A stretch of 64,000 nt of DNA from Streptomyces rubellomurinus (GTDB lineage Bacteria; Actinomycetota; Actinomycetes; Streptomycetales; Streptomycetaceae): the NCBI RefSeq assembly GCF_000961885.1, contig NZ_JZKH01000001.1:124001-188000 (forward strand), given 5' to 3'. Under the pieces are notes generated by a model. It worked only from the letters and a program-made list of their open reading frames with translations. It was not told the origin of the DNA and did no database searches. Positions within the stretch are counted from its first letter, which is position 1. Each line of letters begins with the position of its first letter. Below are positions 52,857 through 62,513 of this stretch, piece after piece. Both the position numbers and the translations under genes were made by a program.

Positions 52857-53504
52857 TCAGGCGCGCGGGCGGCTACGGTTCTCGGCCTGTGTCAGGAGAC
52901 CAAGGACCGCCCGCTCCTCCCAATGCGCGCGCCACCGGTCAGCCTGGTCGCGATTGACGAACATCCCGAGGCCGTAGTCGGTCGAAGGCGTCAGCTCGAT
53001 GGCCTCCCACCCGCCCTCGGCGACGGCGAACCCATCAGCAATCTGAGCGAACGCCGGGCCCCGGAAGTGGCTTACGGCGGTGTCGGCGGTATCCAGCGGC
53101 ACGCCAGACAGGTCAGAGGCGAATGTCCCGGCGGCGAGCCGCGACTCGAAGTAGGCGGTCTTTTCACCCTCGATCTCCACCTGCATCACGTTGTGTACCT
53201 GGGATCGAAGGCTCGGGGTCGTGAGGCAAGTCTTGTAAGAGAAGTCGATCGTGCTGCCGTCCGTCCGCACCACCTCGAACCCGGGGTACTTGCCCTTCTG
53301 CGGAGGGGCGATCCGGATGCCAGCCACGCCTACACCAATCTTCTCCTCGGCCTCGTGGTGCATGTCGAGAAGGTCCCGCACAAGGTCGAACTCCTCTCCA
53401 GCCAACTCGGTGCCGATCGGGTTCCCATGCAGAATCTTGCGCACCGCGTCGCCAGCCGCCGTCTTCGTCGTGTACCGACGTCGCCCGATCCAAGTCACTG
53501 CCAC
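52857..53504 (-). CDS. DUF3223 (DCL family) protein
   Basis: A 215-residue protein. The N-terminal ~110 residues match the DUF3223/DCL fold: WIGRRRYTTKTAAGDAVRKIL, HEAEEKIGVGVAGIRIAP, and FEVVRTDGSTIDFSYKTCL. In plants the DCL domain acts in chloroplast rRNA maturation; in bacteria the role is unknown, though an RNA- or DNA-related function is plausible. The C-terminal half is of unknown family. The GTG at 53504 was chosen because AGGAGG lies eight bases upstream; the open frame further upstream lacks similarity. It lies within the defence island. Confidence 0.7.
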   Translation of the reverse strand: MAVTWIGRRRYTTKTAAGDAVRKILHGNPIGTELAGEEFDLVRDLLDMHHEAEEKIGVGVAGIRIAPPQKGKYPGFEVVRTDGSTIDFSYKTCLTTPSLRSQVHNVMQVEIEGEKTAYFESRLAAGTFASDLSGVPLDTADTAVSHFRGPAFAQIADGFAVAEGGWEAIELTPSTDYGLGMFVNRDQADRWRAHWEERAVLGLLTQAENRSRPRA

Positions 53505-53710
53505 CAGATCAACCTCCTGATCATCCGCCCGCCGCATCCGGGCGCCCCCACAACGATGGACCCGCCAAGCGGCACGAGGGAAGTGAATACCGCGGCTGTG
53601 GTAAGGGAGTTCGCGTCTCCAACACCAACCCGTCCGGGCATACCCGGGCCAATTCGTCTGCTCCGCCTTCACGGGGGTTCGGATCCAACAGCGATCCCGG
53701 GTCACTCGAC

Positions 53711-53808
53711 CTACGCCGAGCTGCCAGCGCGCTCCAGCTTCGGTGCTCGTGCTTCGAGTTCGGCAGGTAGACACCAGTTTTCGATCGTGGGTGTCATGTA
53801 GAGCTGCG
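53711..53808 (-). pseudogene. Short remnant of a serine recombinase C-terminus
   Basis: The minus strand encodes QLYMTPTIENWCLPAELEAR followed by a short end and a stop, clearly related to LKARLYMTPAIEGWYLPAEL at 61895-62221. The DNA of 53731-53808 and 62001-62079 matches at about 80%. No upstream part of the recombinase remains here. The rest of 53505-53886 has no gene. Confidence 0.65.
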
Positions 53809-53886
53809 CCCGCGTCGAGCACGGCTTCGCCCGTTCACTCACCCCGGCTGGTGAACCGGCCGGGACCGGGCACCGGCGCAGCGCCG

Positions 53887-56800
53887 TCACTCCTCCTGTG
53901 GCAGGACGAAGCGCAGTCGCATAGCAGTGCTGACGATCTGATAGCTAGTCAGGCCGGACTCGCTGAACGGGTTGGGCAGCGGGGTGATCCTCCGGCGCTC
54001 GTGGTCGTTGACGTGGGAGACGTAGACGATCCGGTACTCAACGTCGGGCTCCAGCTGGCTCGCCCGTGCGGCCCGCGTCTCGGTGTCCCCGAGGTGGATG
54101 TCGCCGTCCGCGCCGGTGGACGACTTGACCTCGAAGAGCAGCGTACGCTCGCCGTCCCGGATCAGGAAGTCGTAGCCGAGGCTGTCGTTGCCCAGCCCGT
54201 CGGCGAGGACGTGGCGGCGCATCTCCGACTTCCACGACTCCTCGGGCGGCACCCCGAAGTGCCGTTCCAGCCAGGCGCCGACCACCACCTCGCCGGCGAG
54301 GCCGACCGCGACGGGCTTCTCGCCATTGCCGGACTCCCGCAGGCCGCCCGTGCCGTTCCCTGAGCCGCCGGATCCGCGCTGGCGCGGGATGGCGGCAGCG
54401 GGTCCGGGAGCCTCGGGGGGCACCACGTCGACCGGCGTCGCCAGCTCCGCCTCGGTAAGGTCGGCTACCACTGTGCGCGCGAGTTCGCGCAGGTCGTCGC
54501 TCCCTATGGGCAGGAGCTCGCCGTTGAACTCCAGCGTCGGCGTCTGGGACCGCCCCGACGGTGCCGCTGCCCGGCCGTCGCGCGGCGACGACGGCTGACG
54601 GCCCGCCATATCGCCCTCCAGCCCGAGGTCGGCGAGGTTCGTCGTGGCCGGCATCCCGTCCGGCCAGTAACCACGCGAGCGCAGCCAGGCGATCAGTGCC
54701 TTGCGGGTCAGCGGAGCGAAGTCGAGGAGCCCCTCCGCCTCCATCTCCTGGGCGACCCGCGCCGCCCCAGGGCAGGTGAACTCCGTTCCGGCCCCCTGCC
54801 GGGTGACCCAGCGCTCGATCAGGCTGCGCAGTTCCGGCAGTCGGGCGTGCACGAAGCCCACACACGCGCCCCGGAGCTCGCTCACCGGCGGCAGCGCCCC
54901 CGAGTCCTTGCCCGCCGGGGGCAGGTGCTCGGCCAGCCACCGGTCCGCGTGGTCGGCCATCAGCTGGGCGGGGAGCTCCCAGAGCGTCCGGTGCCACGCC
55001 GGGTCGGGGCCGAGCTCCGGCAGTTCGCGAAGCCGCACGTACTCCCCCAGCTCCCGCCCGGCGCGGTGGGGGGCGGCGAACGCGTCGCGCACCCGGTCCG
55101 CCAGCCGCGAGCGGTTGCCCTGCAGCCATGCCTCGAATTGGCGGGTATGCAGGGCAGAGTTGTCGATCGTGGCAAGCCCAAGGACCTCCCACGCGCGGTT
55201 GGCCCGCTCCAGCGGCACACCGAGCCGTAGCAGCAGCCGCTGCCAGTCGTCCTCCGAGAGTGAGAGCAGCAGCTCGGCGCGATCGGCGCCGAGGTTCTCG
55301 GCCAGCCAGCCGCGCAGCTCCTCACGGCTGTTGAACGTCTCCTGGAGCTGCTGTAGCTGCTCCGCCAACTCAACGTCCTCGCAGGCGAGCACGGGGACCA
55401 TCCGGGCGCTGCCCGAGCGGGCGGAGGCACGGTCGGAGAGCACCGCCTCCAGCCGGTGGAGCGGCAGGCGAAGTGCTGCGGCCAGGTCGGCCTCCGTCAC
55501 CTCGGCGGTTCCCCGATTCCGCATTCGCTGCCCCAGCCTCACCAGGGCGATCTCCAGTGCGTCGGCTCGGTACGGCGCGCCGACCAGCTCGGCGATGCCC
55601 GGCGCGGCCGCCTCCAGGACCGGCCAGTCCGCTCGCGGCGGTGCCTGGACGACGACCAGGCAGGGGCGCTCGGGGTCGTCGTGCAACACCGAGCGGTCGG
55701 TGGCGGTCAGCACGTGTCCGGCGACATGGGTGACGGCCTCGGCAGCGAGCACCAGGGAGCAGGAGCGCAGACGCCGGGTGAGCCGGGCGACCGTGACCGT
55801 CCCCGGACGCAGGGCACGGTCCTCGTCGTACTCCACCACCGCGGCCACCAGGGTGCGCAGCCAGGGGCCGGCAAACTCCAGCAGGGGCGTGCTCGGCGCC
55901 TGCGGTGCGGGCAGCTGGTCCGCGACCACCTGGACCGCCGCCTCGCTGCATGGACGGGGCTCGAACCCGTCGTGGTCCGAGAGGTGCTCGTACACCCGGC
56001 TGCCCAGCGCCCGGTCGCCCAGCGGCAGCACCGGCACGGGGACCTGGTCGAGCAGCTTGCGCTGCTGGCCGCTGCCCGGGTCCGGCAGGTAGACCGGCTC
56101 GGCGGCTTCACAGTCGGGGCCGACCTGAAGGACCTCCAGGGCGCCGGCCCGGGAGATCAGGAGGGCTTCCGGCCCGGTGGGCCGACCGCCGACCGGACAG
56201 CCGTCCTGGCCCGGGTGGGGCGGCAGCAGGTCCGACCACGCCCGCTCGTAGGCGCGACGGATCGCGTTGGCGTGCACCCCGTGGCGCAACTGAGGCGCCT
56301 GGAGCAGGAGTTGGGGCAGGTGACGGAGCCGGTCCAGGGCGGTACGGGGGTCGGACCAGCGGCGCACGCCCAGCAGGTCGAGCCGGCCCAGCGCCTTGCC
56401 GGTGGCCAGCTGCCGCAGCCCCGCGGGCACGACGGAGAGGTAGGCGGGCGGCTGCTCGCTCTCGCTCCACCACCACGCGGTGGAGACCGGGGCGAAGGTG
56501 CTCCGGCCCCGATAGTCCAGGGTCTGCGGTATCCACGGCGCGTGGCAGAGGAAGGCGGCGAGCGGAGTCGGCCAGAGGGTGCCGGAGCGGTCGCTGCCTC
56601 CGGTGAAGCGGGCCTCCAGCGCGCTGTCTCGCCACCTGTCCAGGCCGTGGACGATCAGCTCGGCGTAGAGCCGACGGCCTTCGTCGGAGAACTCGGCGTA
56701 GGCGTCCTGGCCCGGGAGCTTCGCCAGCACGCCGTTATGGGGCCGGTAGGCCACGGTCGAGTAGAGGCTCCCGTGCCTGTTCCGCCAGTTCTGGGCCGTC

Positions 56801-59247
56801 TCCGTCCAGTCCCGGTGCGCTTGGAGGGTACGGCAGATGGACCCATATGCGTCGAAGGACCTCGGGTAGTTGAGCTGGCTCCCCTTCACCGACCCCATGA
56901 CAGCCTGGTACGTCGGGCGCAGGCCGTGGCTCACACCCTGGCGCTCCAGGAAGCGCTGGAGCGCGGCCGGATCGGTGCCGCTGCCGTCGCACACCTCGGC
57001 GGCCGGCCGGAGGAGCGCGCCGTGGGCCTTCCGGAGGGAGTCGTCCAGGGCCTGGGTCAGGTCCAAAAAGCTGACGAGCGTGTCGTCGACGGCCGAGGTC
57101 ACTCCCGACCAGCCCGGGCCGAACATCGCGTGCCGGGCGGACGACCACCCTCTCCTGGTGGGAACGAGCAGACCCTCGATGTGACCGGCCCGCTGGCCCT
57201 GCGCGCTCCATAGGCGGCAGGCCAGGTGCAGGCACTCGCGCCGGGTCTCGTCGTCCTGCCCGTCCTGCCGCATCACGGCGGTCAGGACGGGCAGCAGTGC
57301 CGCCGGGGTGTACGTCTGCACGAGCCCCTGCTGTTCGAGCCACCGGCGCCCGGCGACACGTCGGCTCCGGGCCCTGCCCCGGCCTCCCGACCACGGGATC
57401 GCATCGCGGACGAAGGAGAGGTGCTCCCGCACGCGGACGGGCAGCGCGTCGGGTTGGAGCAGGACGTCACCGGTGTCGGGGAAGAAGACGTGCTCGCCAC
57501 CGGCGGGGACGAGCCGGCCGCTCGTGTCGAGGACGATCCGCTTGCCCCGCAGCTCGGCGGCGTCGGGGAACGACAGCGCCAGGTCGTGGTAGAAGTCGGC
57601 CCAGCGCTCGTGATCCGCCTCCTCCGTGCCGGTGGCTGCGGCCAGCCCCTCGGCCACAGCCTCGGCCCACCGCGCGAGTTCGGCGGTCGGTGGTTCCAAA
57701 CGCAGTCGGAGCAGACGGCCCATCGTCCGGAGCCGTTCGGCGCGCAGCGGGTCCAGGGCCGGGTCGATGATCTCGGCCCTGCCCGTCGCGCCGATGGCCT
57801 GCGGGGTGAAGACCTCGACGCCCTCGGGCTGCTCGACGAGGTAGCCGTGGTCGAACGAGGTGCGAGAGCCCTCTGGGTGGACCCTCGACATGAAGGCCAC
57901 CTCGTTGAGCTTCCGGTCCAGCTTCCGGAACGCCTCCCGCAGGCGCTCCAGCTCCGCGCCCTGTCGGCAGACCAGGTCGATCACGGCCTCGCCCGGCAGC
58001 GACACCCGCCCCTCGTCGACCAGTACGGCCGCGCGGGCGCACGCCGTCGCCACCTCGTCCAGCAGCAGCTGGTTCCACGACGTCTCGACGGCGAGCGAGC
58101 GGCGGCTGAAATGGGCGAAGAACGGGGCGTTGACGTACCCGTCGACCGGGCACTCCGTCGCAGTGCTCATCGGCAGGAAGGTGTAGAGCCGACCGCGCGT
58201 CAGCGGCTTGCCCACCGGGACCGCCACCACCACCTCGGCCGACCCGCGCCACTTGTCCCATGCCTTGCCCATGTCGCCGCCGGCCGCGATGGCGGGGAGG
58301 ACACGCTCCTCCGGCACGCTGCTGCGGACCAGGACCAGCTTCAGGCGCCCCCGGCGCAGCGCCACCTCCTCGATCCTCAGGCCGCGGGCCTTGTACAGCG
58401 TCGTCACCCGCCGCCCGAAGACGGCGCGGTTCGGGGCGGCACCGGCCTCGGTGTGGGTCACCACGACCGTGGCCAGACGGTCGAGGAAGAGCTCGAAGGG
58501 CGCGCTGTCGTCGATGAGTTCGCGCAGCTGTCGGACGGCCGAGGCGCGGGCGGCGGCGTCCTTGAGGGGCAGGCGGACGACGGTGACGATCCCGTGGCGA
58601 CGGAGCTGCCGCACCGGCTCGGGGATCTCGTCCACGGGCACCGGGACGGTCAGCGCGGACAGGTTGGCGCGCAGCTTGTCCGCCGCGCCGGGGTCATCCG
58701 GGGCCGCCTCAGCCGCAAGCCGGTCGAAGTCCGACGGAAGGGCGAAGCGGAAGCAGTAGCCGTCGAATGCCTTCGCGACCGGGCCCGAGACGCTGTACAA
58801 CTCGGGGGCCTCGGTCAGCTCACGGACGCTCTTGAAGCCCACCCCCTTGTGCCCGATGCCCTCGTCCGGCCGCTTGCTGGACGACGCGACCCGGCACAGC
58901 GCGCCGAAGCGCTTCGGCGTCAGCTCACGGCCGCCGTTGGCCACGTAGAGGACCCCGTGCTCGCCCTCGGTCTCGTCGAGCAGGATCTCCACCCGCCCGC
59001 CGCCTGGTGTGGCCGGGTGCGCGTCGTGGGCGTTCTGCAGGAGCTCGACGATCACCCGCCCCTTGTACTCGGGAGCCAGTACCTCCTCGATCACGTCCTT
59101 CAGCTCGCGCGAAGTCGTGTCGCCCTCCGCCAGGCCTCTCAGGCACGTCCGCGCCTTCCTCACGGACTGCGCCCACACCTGCCGCCGACGGGAACCCGCC
59201 GCCCCGGAGCCCTTCAACCGCCGCCTCCCCGTGCCGTACGAAATCAT
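53887..59247 (-). CDS. Sacsin-like GHKL ATPase with C-terminal DUF3883 nuclease-like domain, 1786 aa
   Basis: The N-terminal ~300 residues form a GHKL (Hsp90-like) ATPase as in sacsin: N-box VIVELLQNAHDAHP (68-77), YVANGG (101-106), and the glycine lid GIGHKGVGFKSV (130-141). A very long middle follows without recognised domain. The last ~150 residues are DUF3883: LGYDFLIRDGERTLLFEVKSS with D1693, E1706 and K1708, a PD-(D/E)xK-like active-site pattern. The ATP-driven sensor plus nuclease suggests a defence enzyme. The start ATG 59247 was preferred because codon use changes upstream; ATGs at 59274 and 59310 are alternatives. It is on the same strand as the Shedu gene, 351 bp upstream. Confidence 0.75.
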   Translation of the reverse strand: MISYGTGRRRLKGSGAAGSRRRQVWAQSVRKARTCLRGLAEGDTTSRELKDVIEEVLAPEYKGRVIVELLQNAHDAHPATPGGGRVEILLDETEGEHGVLYVANGGRELTPKRFGALCRVASSSKRPDEGIGHKGVGFKSVRELTEAPELYSVSGPVAKAFDGYCFRFALPSDFDRLAAEAAPDDPGAADKLRANLSALTVPVPVDEIPEPVRQLRRHGIVTVVRLPLKDAAARASAVRQLRELIDDSAPFELFLDRLATVVVTHTEAGAAPNRAVFGRRVTTLYKARGLRIEEVALRRGRLKLVLVRSSVPEERVLPAIAAGGDMGKAWDKWRGSAEVVVAVPVGKPLTRGRLYTFLPMSTATECPVDGYVNAPFFAHFSRRSLAVETSWNQLLLDEVATACARAAVLVDEGRVSLPGEAVIDLVCRQGAELERLREAFRKLDRKLNEVAFMSRVHPEGSRTSFDHGYLVEQPEGVEVFTPQAIGATGRAEIIDPALDPLRAERLRTMGRLLRLRLEPPTAELARWAEAVAEGLAAATGTEEADHERWADFYHDLALSFPDAAELRGKRIVLDTSGRLVPAGGEHVFFPDTGDVLLQPDALPVRVREHLSFVRDAIPWSGGRGRARSRRVAGRRWLEQQGLVQTYTPAALLPVLTAVMRQDGQDDETRRECLHLACRLWSAQGQRAGHIEGLLVPTRRGWSSARHAMFGPGWSGVTSAVDDTLVSFLDLTQALDDSLRKAHGALLRPAAEVCDGSGTDPAALQRFLERQGVSHGLRPTYQAVMGSVKGSQLNYPRSFDAYGSICRTLQAHRDWTETAQNWRNRHGSLYSTVAYRPHNGVLAKLPGQDAYAEFSDEGRRLYAELIVHGLDRWRDSALEARFTGGSDRSGTLWPTPLAAFLCHAPWIPQTLDYRGRSTFAPVSTAWWWSESEQPPAYLSVVPAGLRQLATGKALGRLDLLGVRRWSDPRTALDRLRHLPQLLLQAPQLRHGVHANAIRRAYERAWSDLLPPHPGQDGCPVGGRPTGPEALLISRAGALEVLQVGPDCEAAEPVYLPDPGSGQQRKLLDQVPVPVLPLGDRALGSRVYEHLSDHDGFEPRPCSEAAVQVVADQLPAPQAPSTPLLEFAGPWLRTLVAAVVEYDEDRALRPGTVTVARLTRRLRSCSLVLAAEAVTHVAGHVLTATDRSVLHDDPERPCLVVVQAPPRADWPVLEAAAPGIAELVGAPYRADALEIALVRLGQRMRNRGTAEVTEADLAAALRLPLHRLEAVLSDRASARSGSARMVPVLACEDVELAEQLQQLQETFNSREELRGWLAENLGADRAELLLSLSEDDWQRLLLRLGVPLERANRAWEVLGLATIDNSALHTRQFEAWLQGNRSRLADRVRDAFAAPHRAGRELGEYVRLRELPELGPDPAWHRTLWELPAQLMADHADRWLAEHLPPAGKDSGALPPVSELRGACVGFVHARLPELRSLIERWVTRQGAGTEFTCPGAARVAQEMEAEGLLDFAPLTRKALIAWLRSRGYWPDGMPATTNLADLGLEGDMAGRQPSSPRDGRAAAPSGRSQTPTLEFNGELLPIGSDDLRELARTVVADLTEAELATPVDVVPPEAPGPAAAIPRQRGSGGSGNGTGGLRESGNGEKPVAVGLAGEVVVGAWLERHFGVPPEESWKSEMRRHVLADGLGNDSLGYDFLIRDGERTLLFEVKSSTGADGDIHLGDTETRAARASQLEPDVEYRIVYVSHVNDHERRRITPLPNPFSESGLTSYQIVSTAMRLRFVLPQEE

Positions 59248-59598
59248 CCGCGGCCACGCTACTAGGGCACGCATTTGGTCATACTCAATGGGTCCGAGGC
59301 CTTGATCCATCAGCTCGGTCTTGTCCAGCACCGTGCCCAGCACGTCGCCAGGACTGCTTCAGTGGGTGAGCGTAAGGCCTGCGCACACAGCCCCCGCAGC
59401 CGTGTAACGCCAAATTGTCGCAGCCGCCGATGGTGCTATCGCGAGCTGCCGGATCAACCATAGCTTCCAGCCGCCGGAGCACGTCGAACGTCAAGTCGAA
59501 ACGTCGAACGTCCACACACTCTGAGCCAGGGGCGGCGACTTGTCCGTCGCAATGCCCACGCGATGGAGCCAGACCCGATGCTCTTACACCGACCAGAC
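59248..59598. other. Intergenic region between the two large defence genes
   Basis: 351 bp of lower G+C, with a 12-bp direct repeat ACGTCGAACGTC (59481-59492 and 59501-59512) separated by AAGTCGAA, a possible regulator or nuclease site. Likely holds the promoter of the sacsin-like gene. No gene is supported. Confidence 0.45.
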
Positions 59599-61668
59599 TC
59601 AGCGGTCCTCGACGATGAAACACGCCCGCTGGTAGAGCTCGTCGAACGTGATGATCTCGACGTCCTGGATCGACGTCCGGTACAGCTCGAAGGAGCTGAG
59701 CTTCTCCGGGTTCACGGCGCCGTTCTGGATGAACTCCTGCAGGCTCCCGATCACCACGACCTGCCGCGGGCGGGTGGTAGACAGCCCGACATCGATCGGG
59801 GTGCCGTCGTCCTCGTAGATGCGATCGAGGAACTGACGGGAGATGAGCTGCTGGGCCTTGTTGACGGTCTTCTGCACCTGGGCCACGCCCCCGCCCAGCT
59901 CCTTCGATGCCTGGTAGACGCCCGATCGGTACGGGATTCTGGCGAGTAGCTCAGTCTCGTGGGTCTTGATCTCGCAGAAGAGCATGCTGCTGATCAGACC
60001 CTTGGAACGCATGATGGCGTCGATGCGTTTCCCGGCACCGCCGAAGATATTGGCGCCTGTGGTGATGCGTTCCAGCTTGCCGTCGTCGATGGATTGGCAG
60101 GCGATGAGGTTGAGGCCGTAACCGAAGATCCACTGGTTCTCTTCGAAGAAGGCCTGCCAGACCGCCTCCGCTCCGCGTGTCGTGGCCAGGCTCTCCGCCT
60201 GCTGGAAGTAGTCCGGATCGTTAAGGAGCCGCTCGAACCTCTGGAGCTGTTCCTTGCGGTTGCTGATCAGCCGGATGTCCGCTTCCGTAAGTCCGCCACC
60301 GACCGCAGACCTGACCGCACCGAGAACCATCCTCCGGTCCTGACCGGTCAGCAGCTGGGCCAGCTGCGCTTCGTCCCCGGTCACCAGCTGGTGGAGGACA
60401 CCGGGGGTGCTCAGGCCGACGCAGCCCTGCATGAAGTTGATGACCTTCCAGAAGTTCTCGTGAACGTCGCCGGTGTCGACGAGCGCCTTGACCGCCCGGG
60501 TGGCGCCGGTGTCAGGCATCATCTGGGAGATGGGGGTGTCCCCCGCCTTCTTCTTGTCCTTCTTCCAGAGCTTGATCCTCGGCGTGTAGCTGTCGCCCTT
60601 CTTGATGATGGTGACGTTGAGCAGGGTCGCTACCTGAGGCCGATCGTCGAGGACGAAGTCGGTGATCATTCGGCGTGCGCGGGTGTCGTAGAGGTGCTGG
60701 AGCCCATCACCGTCTTGGGAACCGCGGATCTCCAGGCTGGCGAAGTCACCTCGGGTGACGTCGAACTCGGTGCTGGTGAAAGGGAGACGGAAGCCCCGAA
60801 CGATGGGGGTGGCAGGGGCAGCGGCCCGGGTCCGCCAGTCCGGCGCGATGTTGGGCATGGGCCGGGGATCGCCTTCGACCACGAGGCTCTGGACGTCGGT
60901 GCGCCCGAGCTGGCGCAGCACGCTCTCCAGAGTCCGCCAGACCAAGTCCTTCGTCTCTTCGGTGAAGGCGTGCAGGAGCTCGCGCTCCACCGTCAGGACC
61001 GCCTCGTACGTGTCCGCCGTCCAGCCGTCACCCGGCATGGGATGGAAGAAGCCGCCGTCGCGGCGCAGGGTCAGAATCGCGGTGCGCAGCAGGTCCCGTG
61101 CGCTCTCCTCGCCGGCGCAGTCCAGAAGGCTGTAGGTCTGGCCAAGGACCAGGTCGAGCTTGCCCGTGTCCTCATCGCCCAGCGGCAACGGGACCAACGG
61201 GCCCGTCGGCGCGACGCGCACCGGGGTGTACAGCGGGCGGCCGGAAATGAACTCATAGGGACGCAGGCTCCATCCGTCCGGTGCCAGAAGCCGGTTCAGC
61301 TCCTCGACGTGCCCGGTCGCCTCCTCGACGTCGGCCGCCACCTCGGGATGGACCACCCGGGCCAGAAAGGCGAGCAACACCTCATCCGCTCCGCGGAAGA
61401 GCTCCAGCCTGGGGTCCTCGAAGATCCAGTCGTCAGGCAGGTCGAAGTTGTTAAACCGGTGCTGCTGGATATCGGCGCGGACAGTCGGGAGCTGGCTGCT
61501 CTCCGACGGCGGCAGGTCCAGGTCGTAGAGGCCCTCCAGAAACGCGACTTCGTCCTGTTTTCCCCACCAGGGCCTCGACATCCCGCGCAGGTACTTGAAG
61601 ATGTCTTGCCGCGTCACCGCCGTGATATCGGGTCGTGCTTGTGCCGGGGCGGGGTCACTGGACGTCAT
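59599..61668 (-). CDS. Shedu (SduA-type) nuclease with AbiJ N-terminal domain
   Basis: A 689-residue protein of two parts. The N-terminal ~160 residues (DIFKYLRGMSRPWWGKQDEV, FLEGLYDLDLPPSES, DPRLELFRGADEVLLAFLAR with VVHPEV) match the AbiJ-NTD3 domain of abortive-infection proteins. The C-terminal ~190 residues are DUF4263, the Shedu nuclease: FFEENQWIFGYGL, GGAGKRIDAIMRSKG (D550), MLFCEIKTHETELL (E566, K568), GGGVAQVQKTV, and FELYRTSIQDVEIITFDELY. Shedu is a known single-gene anti-phage system that cuts nucleic acid; the PD-(D/E)xK residues seem intact. The ATG at 61668 fits the AbiJ start. Upstream of and co-oriented with the GHKL-DUF3883 gene. Confidence 0.85.
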   Translation of the reverse strand: MTSSDPAPAQARPDITAVTRQDIFKYLRGMSRPWWGKQDEVAFLEGLYDLDLPPSESSQLPTVRADIQQHRFNNFDLPDDWIFEDPRLELFRGADEVLLAFLARVVHPEVAADVEEATGHVEELNRLLAPDGWSLRPYEFISGRPLYTPVRVAPTGPLVPLPLGDEDTGKLDLVLGQTYSLLDCAGEESARDLLRTAILTLRRDGGFFHPMPGDGWTADTYEAVLTVERELLHAFTEETKDLVWRTLESVLRQLGRTDVQSLVVEGDPRPMPNIAPDWRTRAAAPATPIVRGFRLPFTSTEFDVTRGDFASLEIRGSQDGDGLQHLYDTRARRMITDFVLDDRPQVATLLNVTIIKKGDSYTPRIKLWKKDKKKAGDTPISQMMPDTGATRAVKALVDTGDVHENFWKVINFMQGCVGLSTPGVLHQLVTGDEAQLAQLLTGQDRRMVLGAVRSAVGGGLTEADIRLISNRKEQLQRFERLLNDPDYFQQAESLATTRGAEAVWQAFFEENQWIFGYGLNLIACQSIDDGKLERITTGANIFGGAGKRIDAIMRSKGLISSMLFCEIKTHETELLARIPYRSGVYQASKELGGGVAQVQKTVNKAQQLISRQFLDRIYEDDGTPIDVGLSTTRPRQVVVIGSLQEFIQNGAVNPEKLSSFELYRTSIQDVEIITFDELYQRACFIVEDR

Positions 61669-61894
61669 GCCTCCATGATGGACGGCCGGGATGCCAGGAG
61701 GCGGACTATCGGGAGATTCCGTTCTCGCGCGGGCATCAAGGAGTCTGGAAGGCCGGCCGCGAGAACGCCGCAGTGTTTCCAGCGAGGCCAAGGTGTCGGC
61801 AACGGTCTGCCCATCCTCAACGTCGCTTCAGGTGAACGGCGTTCTGGGAGAGGGCATCTCCCCCAACGATGTGCCGTGCGCCCACGGACTGAGG

Positions 61895-62380
61895 TCAGCC
61901 TGCGCTTGCGAAGGCGACCACGTTCGACGCCCCATCCACCCCACGACCAGCTCGGGCCGACGACGTTTCAGGGCAGCCGACCTGCACCGATCTCCCATCG
62001 CTCTCCAGTTGCCCTGCATGTGCTTCGAGTTCGGCGGGCAGGTACCAGCCTTCGATGGCGGGTGTCATGTAGAGGCGAGCTTTGAGGCCGAGAAGGAGCT
62101 GGCGACGCCCTTCCTGGTCGGCCACGGTCCAGGCGTCGGCAAAGGTCTGGCCGGTCTCGACCTCGACCCAGGCGGAGGGGCGTTGTGGCAGGGCAGCGAG
62201 GCGGCGGCGCTCGTCAACCAAGGTCTCGAGGCTTCGGCGTACTCGTCGTCGCCGCCGGGGTAGTCGAACAGGTTGCGGCGCTTCTCCTCGCGCAGGTCGC
62301 GCATGGCCTGGGTGACATGGTTGAGCTGTTCGGTGTGGTCCTCTCCGGGATGAACCTGCGCACAGTCATCGCCAGCCCGG
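61895..62380 (-). pseudogene. C-terminal part of a serine recombinase, with frameshifts
   Basis: On the minus strand, pieces in two or three frames join into one recognisable sequence: MTVRRFIP, then GEDHTEQLNHVTQAMRDLRE with KRRNLFDYPGGDDEYAEA, then LETLVDERRRLAALPQRPSA, TGQTFADAWTVADQEGRRQL and the ARLYMTPAIEGWYLP end. This is the coiled-coil and C-terminal region of large serine recombinases. Frame changes occur near 62350 and 62235. The catalytic N-terminal domain is absent, replaced by the start of the PIN gene region. The rest of 61669-62513 holds no other gene. Confidence 0.7.
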
Positions 62381-62513
62381 CCAAAGCCTGGCGCCGGTGC
62401 TGCGGAACCCCTGAGGAAGTGTCCGCCCCGGCTACTCCTGGGACGGCCAGGTCTCTGCCATATCGATCGCGGAACGGGGTGCGATCCGGTTCGACTGCTG
62501 CGAGGATCGCCGG

